A stretch of 64,000 nucleotides of DNA, taken from NCBI RefSeq assembly GCF_023283925.1, contig NZ_JAKIKX010000001.1, forward strand, positions 682,001 to 746,000, given 5' to 3'. Below, one piece after another: positions 57,416 through 64,000 of the stretch; position 1 is the stretch's first letter, and every line of letters begins with the position of its first letter. The translations under genes and the position numbers were made by a program. Under the pieces are notes generated by a model, which was not told the DNA's origin, made no database searches, and worked only from the letters and a program-made list of their open reading frames with translations. The stretch comes from Shewanella marisflavi. GTDB taxonomy: Bacteria; Pseudomonadota; Gammaproteobacteria; Enterobacterales; Shewanellaceae.

Positions 57416-59244
57416 TTGGCCCAGTTCATCACCTTAGATTCCAATATATCCAAGGGTAGCGGACCGTTCTTAAGCACTAAGGTGTGGAACTCACGAATAT
57501 CGAACTTGTCTCCCATGATCTCCTTGGCCTTCTCGCGAATATTGACAATCTTCAGCATACCAATCTTGTAGGCCGTGGCTTGAGATGGCATCACAATATG
57601 GCGCTCGACCATCTTAACCGCATCAGACTCGGCGTTAGGGGTATTATTCATGTAATACTGAATGCCCTGCTCACGGGTCCACTTCTTAGCGTGTATACCG
57701 GTATCGACGACCAGACGGCATGAGCGCCACAGCTCCATGGCCAAGCGACCAAAATCAGAGTAAGGGTCTTGATACAGGCCCATCTCCTTAGGGAAGTACT
57801 CACTGTAGAGTCCCCAGCCTTCTATGTAGGCTGTATAGCCGCCAAACTTTCTGAACTTGGGAATGCTCTCCAATTCCTGGGCGATGGCTATCTGCATGTG
57901 GTGGCCAGGGGTACCTTCATGATAGGCCAGTGCCTCCATCTGATACTTGGGCATGGCCTCCATGTCGTAAAGGTTGGCGTAGTAGGTGCCTGGGCGGCTG
58001 CCGTCTGGGGTAGGTTGGTTGTAGAAGGCCTTACCCGCCGATTTCTCTCTAAAGGCTTCGACGCGCTTGACTATCATGGGCGCCTTGGGCTTAACATAAA
58101 ACACCTCATCCAGACGGGAAGAGATGTTATCGATCAGCGTCTTGGCGTCATTTAAGTAGGCGCTGCGACCTTCTTCAGTATCTGAATAGTAGAACTGTTT
58201 ATCTTCGCGCATAAATTTAAAGAAGGCCTTAAGATCGCCTTCAAAGCCGACCTTCTTCATGATGGCGCGCATCTCTTGGTGGATACGATCGACCTCGGCA
58301 AGACCCAGCTGGTGGATATTATCGGCTGTCATATCTGTGGTTGTGGTGCGTGCCAAGGCATTGTTATAGAAGGCTTCACCATCTCTGAACTTCCACACCC
58401 CATCTTTGGTATTGGCGCGCTTCTCAAGGGTTTCTATGTAAGCGATCAGCTTGTCATAGGCAGGCTTAACCTGAGCGGTGAGAGCTTGTTTGGCTTCATC
58501 AAGTAGCTGCTGTTGCTCGCTTTCAGTTATGGCTAACTTGGCGACTTTACGCTGAAAGTCTGCCCAGATGGCGCTATCCTCTCCCTGGTTAAAGGGAGTG
58601 CCATTGATGATATTACGGCTGTCGGATAACACATAGGCGAAGACAAACTTAGGCGCGATGATCCCCACCTTGGCGCGCTCTTCCAGCGCAGCCTCTAGCT
58701 GCTGCATATAGCGAGGCACACCATTGAGTCGACTGATATAGGCCTTGGCATCTGAGACGCTGTCTATCTGGTGTTGGTTAATCAGGAAAGAGGCCACCAT
58801 AGAGTGACCACCGTACATCTGGTTTACCGGGTAGCTGTACAGGCGCCATTTATAATCGCTGATGCTGTTTTCAAGCTTTTGGGTCAGCAGGTCATAGCTT
58901 AAGCGAGTTTGTGCATCGAGTTTAGCGATATCTAGCTGCTTAAGTTGAACAAGGTGTTTCTTGTTACGTGCCAGGCTCTCCTTATCGGCGGCTTCACCAC
59001 GCTCATCCCACTTGTCGTAGTCTTTCTTAATCCCCAGGTGTGTCTGGCGGATGGGGCTGGCCATCACATTCTCCATGAAGATGGCTTCAAACAGTTGATT
59101 GGCTTTTAATGATTCCTGAGTGCTCAACTGGGCGCTTGGCTCAGAGGCACTATGTAATAGAGAGATAGGAGCGGCGTGAAGGGCGCCGGAAATAAGGGTC
59201 GCCAGAGAGAAGGCGATAATTGTCGTTTTTGTTTTTATAGGCAT
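57406..59244 (-). CDS. DUF885 family secreted metallopeptidase-like protein
   Basis: A 612-residue protein with a signal peptide (MPIKTKTTIIAFSLATLISG, ALHA) and a DUF885 domain. The signature AYHEGTPGHHMQIAIAQEL at about 441-459 carries the HExxH-like metal ligands (His442, Glu443, His448), with GYTAYIEGWGLYSEY supplying a further Glu. Relatives are peptidase-like proteins; several are annotated as lipoproteins, but here no lipobox is clear, so it is probably periplasmic. The stop lies inside a tandem repeat. Confidence 0.85.
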   Translation of the reverse strand: MPIKTKTTIIAFSLATLISGALHAAPISLLHSASEPSAQLSTQESLKANQLFEAIFMENVMASPIRQTHLGIKKDYDKWDERGEAADKESLARNKKHLVQLKQLDIAKLDAQTRLSYDLLTQKLENSISDYKWRLYSYPVNQMYGGHSMVASFLINQHQIDSVSDAKAYISRLNGVPRYMQQLEAALEERAKVGIIAPKFVFAYVLSDSRNIINGTPFNQGEDSAIWADFQRKVAKLAITESEQQQLLDEAKQALTAQVKPAYDKLIAYIETLEKRANTKDGVWKFRDGEAFYNNALARTTTTDMTADNIHQLGLAEVDRIHQEMRAIMKKVGFEGDLKAFFKFMREDKQFYYSDTEEGRSAYLNDAKTLIDNISSRLDEVFYVKPKAPMIVKRVEAFREKSAGKAFYNQPTPDGSRPGTYYANLYDMEAMPKYQMEALAYHEGTPGHHMQIAIAQELESIPKFRKFGGYTAYIEGWGLYSEYFPKEMGLYQDPYSDFGRLAMELWRSCRLVVDTGIHAKKWTREQGIQYYMNNTPNAESDAVKMVERHIVMPSQATAYKIGMLKIVNIREKAKEIMGDKFDIREFHTLVLKNGPLPLDILESKVMNWANNA

Positions 59245-59352
59245 AAGTAGGGCTTCCGTTGTTTGGTGCCCATTATCCTAATAAAGCTGACGATTAAATA
59301 TGCGAACTAAGTGTTAGAAAATGTTTCTATTCCCCTCTGATGAGGGGAAAGA

Positions 59353-60492
59353 TTATTCGCAAAAGAGTCCAAGGAGTTCATTGACGAACATGTTGCCTTT
59401 GGCGGTGAGTTGCCAATGTTCCTCGCCGATAATGACCAGGCCTTTGGCGGCGCCGCGTGCCATACCTTCATCGAGCACCTGGGCGGACAAGCCGGTGCGG
59501 CTTTCAAATTCACTTTTGGGAATAGGTGACATTAGCCTGAGGCGGTTCATCAGATATTCCAATGCCCTGTCTTCTGGCAATACCTCGCTCTTATCGAACA
59601 GGTAATCACTGGCACCAAGGTAGCCCTTGGGGTGCTTTATTTTGACCGTGCGCCAGATACGCTGATCTTGGGCAGTGGTTATCTTGCCATGGGCGCCACA
59701 GCCAATGCCCAGATAGTCACCAAATTGCCAATAGTTGAGGTTGTGGCGACAACGATATCCCGGCTTGGCGTAGGCGGAGATCTCATACTGTTCATAGCCG
59801 AGTGCCTTGAGGCGCTGCTGGCCCTGCTCATAGATCTGCCAAAGATCTTCATCGTCAGGCAGCTGAGGGGGCTTAGAGTGAAACAGGGTATTGGGCTCTA
59901 TGGTGAGCTGATACCAGGAGAGGTGAGGCGGATTAAGCGCCGCCGCCGTGTCGATATCACGCATCGCCTCTTCAAAGCTTTGGTTTGGCAGGCCATGCAT
60001 CAGATCGAGATTAAAGCTTTGATAGCCAGCCTCGGCCGCCTTGCTTGCCGCGACTTCAGCCTCCTGCTTATCGTGTATCCTGCCCAAGAGGTTGAGCTTA
60101 TCGCTGGAAAAACTCTGGACTCCGATGGAGAGGCGAGTGACGCCGGCGGCGCGATAAGCGCTAAAGTCGTCATGTTCCAGCGTGCCTGGGTTGGCCTCCA
60201 TGGTGATCTCTATATCCGCTGCGAAAGGGATCTGCTCAGCGACCCCTTCGAGCAGACGCTTAATCTGACTGGCATCAAACAAAGACGGCGTACCGCCACC
60301 GATAAAGATGGAGTGCAGGTTACGTCCCTGAACATAAGCGGCATCGGCAGCTAAGTCCGCCAGTAGCGCATCGACATACTCTTGCTGCGGCAGCTCACCA
60401 TGCTGTCCATGGGAGTTGAAGTCACAGTAGGGACATTTCTGCACGCACCAGGGAATATGAATATAGAGGCTGAGCGGAGGTAGCTGTAGCAT
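59353..60492 (-). CDS. hemW: HemW, radical SAM heme chaperone family
   Basis: A 379-residue HemN-like protein with the radical SAM cluster CVQKCPYC (Cys16, Cys20, Cys23) in IHIPWCVQKCPYCDFNSH, then FIGGGTPSLF and TMEANPGTLE. HemW is now seen as a heme carrier for respiratory proteins rather than a coproporphyrinogen oxidase. Its start overlaps the rdgB stop by one base (TAATG), so the two are translationally coupled. Confidence 0.94.
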   Translation of the reverse strand: MLQLPPLSLYIHIPWCVQKCPYCDFNSHGQHGELPQQEYVDALLADLAADAAYVQGRNLHSIFIGGGTPSLFDASQIKRLLEGVAEQIPFAADIEITMEANPGTLEHDDFSAYRAAGVTRLSIGVQSFSSDKLNLLGRIHDKQEAEVAASKAAEAGYQSFNLDLMHGLPNQSFEEAMRDIDTAAALNPPHLSWYQLTIEPNTLFHSKPPQLPDDEDLWQIYEQGQQRLKALGYEQYEISAYAKPGYRCRHNLNYWQFGDYLGIGCGAHGKITTAQDQRIWRTVKIKHPKGYLGASDYLFDKSEVLPEDRALEYLMNRLRLMSPIPKSEFESRTGLSAQVLDEGMARGAAKGLVIIGEEHWQLTAKGNMFVNELLGLFCE

Positions 60493-61091
60493 TAACCTAA
60501 TACACCCTTAGCCTTAAGTTCGCTTAGCAGCAGTTGCATCGCCTTGCCCCTGTGGCTGAGGGCATTTTTCTCATCGCTGCTCAGTTCGGCGGCGCTGCAC
60601 TCATGCTCAGCGGGAATAAAGATAGGGTCGTAGCCGTGGCCATTGTCACCCTTAGGCTCGAAACCTACGGTGCCTTCCCAGGACGCCTGGCAGATGATGG
60701 GAGTAGGATCTTTGGCATGGCGCATATAGACCAAGATACACTGAAAGCGTGCGCGGCGCTGGTCTGAATCTCCTAGGGCGCCGAGCAACTTAGTGTAGTT
60801 GTCGCTGTCGCTTGCCCCTTCGCCGCCGTAACGGGCGGAGTAGATCCCTGGTGCGCCTTCAAGGGCATCCACCTCTAAACCTGAGTCGTCGGCGATGGCG
60901 GCAAGGCCGGTGACCTCGGCGGCATGACGCGCCTTGATGATCGCATTCTCAACGAAGGTGGTGCCTGTCTCCGGTACCTCTTCGACATTGAATTGGCTCT
61001 GAGGCAGGACCTCTATGCCATATTCGGCGAGGATCTCGGCAAACTCTTTCAGTTTCCCCTTGTTGCCGCTGGCTAGTACGATTTGATTCAT
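60492..61091 (-). CDS. rdgB: XTP/dITP diphosphatase RdgB
   Basis: A 199-residue enzyme hydrolysing non-canonical purine triphosphates (ITP, dITP, XTP) to monophosphates. It begins MNQIVLASGNKGKLKEFAEIL and shows AIADDSGLEVDALEGAPGIYSARYGGE, GYDPIFIPAEHECSAAEL and SHRGKAM. ATG 61091 gives this start; an upstream in-frame ATG would add a non-conserved 27 residues. It is followed by hemW and preceded by a hairpin. Confidence 0.96.
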   Translation of the reverse strand: MNQIVLASGNKGKLKEFAEILAEYGIEVLPQSQFNVEEVPETGTTFVENAIIKARHAAEVTGLAAIADDSGLEVDALEGAPGIYSARYGGEGASDSDNYTKLLGALGDSDQRRARFQCILVYMRHAKDPTPIICQASWEGTVGFEPKGDNGHGYDPIFIPAEHECSAAELSSDEKNALSHRGKAMQLLLSELKAKGVLG

Positions 61092-61173
61092 GTTTAGTGA
61101 CTCATTGTGGCAGGTTTCATTGGCGGCAATGATACCCAAGCTGGGCGGGAAACGATAGAGCAAAGCCAGCAAA

Positions 61174-61207
61174 AATAACGCCGCGAACCTAAGTGCGCGG
61201 CGTTATT
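61174..61207 (-). terminator. Terminator of the DUF4426 gene
   Basis: Twelve-base stem AATAACGCCGCG / CGCGGCGTTATT followed by T residues on the minus strand. It separates DUF4426 from rdgB. Confidence 0.75.
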
Positions 61208-61229
61208 GAGAGCTATCGGTTTTGACTGA

Positions 61230-61664
61230 TTAATCGACGTAGAATTTCTGCTTAAACTTCAGCTGAGTGTTGAGCTTATTGCCATGCTTGATGGCGATCT
61301 GAAAGTTGATCTCTTGATCGTCACGGTAGGGTACTTCGGCAATATAGTAGATAGCATCACCTTCACGGATCTCTTTAAATGACAGTTCAACCCTGGCATC
61401 GAGCAGGTTGTTAGCGATCCCTGAGATCTCCACTGGCACGGCCGGATTGCCCTCGGCATTGGTATCCAGCACCGAGATGTTAATCAGCCCGGTATAGCTA
61501 CTGCGTGTGATGCCATAGGTCTTAGCAATCGATGGCGTAATAAAGGTGCTGCCCAGGGCAACATAGTGAATATCGAAATTACCGACTGTCTGTTTTTGCT
61601 CTGCAAAGGCATTGCTCATGGGAAGCAGCATAAGCGCCAAGGCACAGAAAAGGGTACGTATCAT
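61230..61664 (-). CDS. DUF4426 family periplasmic protein
   Basis: A 144-residue protein with signal peptide MIRTLFCALALMLLPMSNAFA, then the mature start EQKQTVGNFDIHYVALGST and conserved SYTGLINISVLD and EVPYRDDQEINFQI segments. It matches DUF4426, found near rdgB and yggT in gammaproteobacteria, function unknown. GGAGTCCACC precedes the ATG. Confidence 0.88.
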   Translation of the reverse strand: MIRTLFCALALMLLPMSNAFAEQKQTVGNFDIHYVALGSTFITPSIAKTYGITRSSYTGLINISVLDTNAEGNPAVPVEISGIANNLLDARVELSFKEIREGDAIYYIAEVPYRDDQEINFQIAIKHGNKLNTQLKFKQKFYVD

Positions 61665-61750
61665 GGTGGACTCCTGTCACGGAACAATTGATTCTAGTAT
61701 AGCTATTAAAGTCTTAACCTGGGGCCACTGGCTTTATTTGCTTACACATT

Positions 61751-62041
<291 letters not shown>

Positions 62042-62590
62042 CTAGACGTTGGCCCAGAAGGGAACGTATTGAGACAGCAACTTGTTGATAAAGATCAGGC
62101 CGAACATAAAGATCATTACAGAGAAGTCCAGGCCGCCCATGGGGGGAATGATTCGGCGTATTGGAGCAACCAGTGGCTCAGTCAATTGCGCCATTACCAT
62201 CTCAATCGGGTTATGTCCCTGGCTGACCCAGCTAAGAATCGCCCGCAGGATAAGCATCCAAAACAGCAAGACGCCTGCCTGCTTAATCACAGAGACCAGG
62301 GCTACCAGGAGTATGATCGGCAGGTTTATATCAGCGCCCGCCATCAGGCTGAGGATCACAAACTTAATCACGACCACAGCAAGCGCGAGTACCACAGAAG
62401 CCGTATCTAAACTGCCCAATGGCGGCAGGACGCGACGCATAGGGCCGACGATAGGATGGGTCGCCTTCACGACAAACTGACTGAAGGGGTTGTAAAAATC
62501 GGCGCGGGCAAGCTGCAGCCAGATACGAATAATGACCACCATAAGGTACAGGTCAAACAGGGTGTTCACTAAAAAGCTAAATGCATCCAT
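62042..62590 (-). CDS. yggT: YggT family membrane protein
   Basis: A 182-residue inner membrane protein with two YGGT modules, each a pair of hydrophobic segments: NTLFDLYLMVVIIRIWLQL with NPFSQFVVKATHPIVGPMRR, and LLFWMLILRAILSW with NPIEMVMAQLTEPLVAPIRR. The loops match in both halves, an internal duplication. The family helps osmotic and cell-shape functions. It lies in proC-yggT-yggU order. Confidence 0.93.
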   Translation of the reverse strand: MDAFSFLVNTLFDLYLMVVIIRIWLQLARADFYNPFSQFVVKATHPIVGPMRRVLPPLGSLDTASVVLALAVVVIKFVILSLMAGADINLPIILLVALVSVIKQAGVLLFWMLILRAILSWVSQGHNPIEMVMAQLTEPLVAPIRRIIPPMGGLDFSVMIFMFGLIFINKLLSQYVPFWANV

Positions 62591-62647
62591 TGTGTTTCTC
62601 TACTTATATGTATCGAATGAATCTGTTCGAATAAAAAAGGGCTAGAC

Positions 62648-63466
62648 CTAAAACTGTTTTGCCATCTCCTGGGCTCTGTCCATGCAGTCATGCATGGCGG
62701 TGCGCACTATCTCTCTCAGACCTGCGCGTTCGAACGCCGCCAGCGCCTGCGCCGTGGTGCCGCCCTTAGAGGTGACATTTTCTCTTAACTGCGCCGGAGA
62801 AAGCTGCGGATTTTGCTTTACCATAGAGGCCGCGCCTAAGGCTGCCTGCTGCACCATCTCTCTGGCAGTTTGCTCATCGACGCCATCTTGTTTGGCACTG
62901 TCAATCATAGCCTCCATCATAAGGAAAAAATAGGCCGGAGAGCTGCCTGCCAGGGCGATAACTTGATTGAGATCATCTTCCTTTTCGACCCAGACTACTT
63001 CGCCACCCGTCTTCATGATCTGCTCACACAGTTGGCGATCGGCTTCACTTACCCCTGGCTGGGCATAGAGGCCTGTCATGCCAAGGCCGATTTGAGTGGG
63101 AGTGTTGGGCATGGTGCGGATAAGCTTTATTGGCTGCTTAAAGAAGCTATGGTAACGCTCGGCCGTGACACCTGCGGCGATGGTGACAATCAGCTTATCT
63201 TTGAGATCTAGGCCGCTCATCTCTTCACACACCTGCTGCATCAGCTGAGGTTTCACCGCTAGCACGATAACATCGGCATTTTTGGCCGCGTTAAGATTGT
63301 CGTGGGAGACTATGATGCCTAAATCATTTTTCAGGGCGACCAGCTTGGCCTCGCTGGGGTTGGTGGCATGAATCAGCTGCGGCGCATAGCCGCCTTTTAC
63401 CAAACCACTGGTGATACTGCGGGTCATGTTTCCTGCGCCGATAAAGCAAATCTTCTTCTGTGTCAT
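62648..63466 (-). CDS. proC: Pyrroline-5-carboxylate reductase
   Basis: The last enzyme of proline synthesis, reducing pyrroline-5-carboxylate with NAD(P)H. The 272 residues show the Rossmann motif ICFIGAGNMTRSITSGL and the C-terminal signature NVTSKGGTTAQALAAFERAGL, with IALAGSSPAYFFLMMEAM between. It sits in the yggS-proC-yggT-yggU operon order found in many gammaproteobacteria. Confidence 0.97.
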   Translation of the reverse strand: MTQKKICFIGAGNMTRSITSGLVKGGYAPQLIHATNPSEAKLVALKNDLGIIVSHDNLNAAKNADVIVLAVKPQLMQQVCEEMSGLDLKDKLIVTIAAGVTAERYHSFFKQPIKLIRTMPNTPTQIGLGMTGLYAQPGVSEADRQLCEQIMKTGGEVVWVEKEDDLNQVIALAGSSPAYFFLMMEAMIDSAKQDGVDEQTAREMVQQAALGAASMVKQNPQLSPAQLRENVTSKGGTTAQALAAFERAGLREIVRTAMHDCMDRAQEMAKQF

Positions 63467-63522
63467 AAGGCTCTCTATTTATTCGTCTAATTATCTATAT
63501 TTGGGCACTGGGTTAAATTACA

Positions 63523-63546
63523 AGGCCAAAGCTTAAGCTTTGGCCT
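63523..63546. repeat. 24-base perfect palindrome at the yggS stop
   Basis: AGGCCAAAGCTT is followed directly by its reverse complement, with no loop, touching the yggS stop codon. It is probably a weak terminator or pause site between yggS and proC; the T run is missing. Confidence 0.75.
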
Positions 63547-64000
63547 AGTCACGCTCGCCAAAGATGGCGCTGCCGATACGCACCATGGTCGAGCCCGAGG
63601 CGATAGCCAGTTCCAGATCTTGGCTCATTCCCATGGAGAGGGTATCAATTGCCGGATAGCTCTGTTGTAGCTGTTTAAACAGGGTTTGCATTTGGCGAAA
63701 CTCAGCCTGCTGTACCGATTGATCAGAGGTGGCGGTCGGAATGGCCATTAGCCCTCTGAGTGTCAGCTTGGGCAGGGCCGAGATAGCATCGGCCAGCGGC
63801 GCTATCTCCTCTGGCGAGACTCCAGACTTACTCTCTTCCTGGCTGATATTCACCTGAATACAGACCTGAAGCGGCGGCAGATCCTCTGGGCGCTGCTCGC
63901 TCAGGCGTCTGGCGATTTTTTCTCGGCTCAGGGTATGCATCCAATCAAAATGTTCGGCGATACTCTTGCTCTTGTTCGATTGCAGTGGGCCGATAAAATG
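63545..64000 (-). CDS. yggS: YggS family PLP homeostasis protein, N-terminus outside window
   Basis: The open frame runs to the window end: HFIGPLQSNKSKSIAEHFDW at its visible start, then MHTLSREKIARRLSEQ, VCIQVNISQEESKSGVSPEE, LRGLMAIPTA and LSMGMSQDLELAIASGSTMVRIGSAIFGERD. This is the C-terminal 151 residues of the pyridoxal-phosphate-binding YggS (PLPBP) family, usually about 230 residues, so roughly one third is missing. It keeps PLP homeostasis and is linked to proC as usual. Confidence 0.95.
   Translation of the reverse strand, partial: HFIGPLQSNKSKSIAEHFDWMHTLSREKIARRLSEQRPEDLPPLQVCIQVNISQEESKSGVSPEEIAPLADAISALPKLTLRGLMAIPTATSDQSVQQAEFRQMQTLFKQLQQSYPAIDTLSMGMSQDLELAIASGSTMVRIGSAIFGERD

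Noticed and set aside
59632..60354. A 240-codon plus-strand frame antisense to hemW
   Set aside because: It lies inside hemW, has no ribosome binding site and its translation has no domain-like features; long antisense frames are common opposite GC-rich genes.

Overview
The window reads as chromosomal DNA of a marine gammaproteobacterium, almost certainly Shewanella. The evidence is gene content and order: murJ-ribF-ileS-lspA-fkpB-ispH followed by type IV minor pilins, a LacI-type NagR regulon with a TonB receptor, mutY-yggX-trmB-yggL-glsB-yggN, and hemW-rdgB-DUF4426-yggU-yggT-proC-yggS. There is no phage, insertion sequence, CRISPR array or rRNA. Most genes are full length and most ends are marked by clear rho-independent terminators. 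The first and last genes (nfo and yggS) are cut by the window edges.

Layout. 1-4.9 kb: nfo (partial), then a soluble hybrid histidine kinase overlapping a response regulator, a hemerythrin-like protein, and a DUF3545 protein. 5-12 kb: central carbon genes tal-pgi, an OmpA-family porin and a phosphoketolase, all on the minus strand. 12-17 kb: an alanine/glycine symporter, yaaA, an M28 peptidase lipoprotein, an ArsR regulator and rpsT. 17-24.4 kb: murJ, ribF, ileS, lspA, fkpB and ispH. 24.6-32.2 kb: the minor pilin operon pilV-pilW-pilX-pilY1-pilE plus a small secreted TapY2-like protein, with two FimT/GspH pseudopilin genes facing it. 32.4 kb: a PII protein.

32.8-48 kb is a chitin/N-acetylglucosamine (GlcNAc) utilisation locus. 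It has the repressor NagR, a TonB-dependent receptor, a tryptophan-halogenase-like flavoprotein, a SapC-family protein, a GH20 hexosaminidase lipoprotein, GlcNAc kinase, NagA, NagX and the permease NagP. Five copies of a near-palindrome, ATGACA-GCGT-TGTCAT, lie in front of these transcription units and define the likely NagR regulon. The expected logic is: receptor brings oligomers across the outer membrane, Hex trims them, NagX/NagP move GlcNAc inwards, the kinase phosphorylates it and NagA deacetylates it. The glucosamine-6-phosphate deaminase that should follow is absent from the window.

48-57 kb: tRNA-Phe and tRNA-Thr, cytochrome b561 with a YceI protein, mutY-yggX, trmB-yggL-glsB, yggN and a LysR regulator. 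Between lysR and the next gene lies a roughly 190-nt segment with its own promoter, foldable sequence, a 25-codon reading frame and a strong terminator: a candidate unannotated small RNA or small-protein gene. 57-64 kb: two short tandem repeat arrays sharing an ACTTAAG core next to a DUF885 gene, then the hemW to yggS housekeeping block.

The best candidates for something undescribed are the 56.1-56.3 kb small transcript, the halogenase/SapC pair inside the GlcNAc regulon, the 25-codon frame upstream of hex, and the kinase-regulator-hemerythrin cluster. All functional names come from reading the translated sequence and remembered family features; no search was run.
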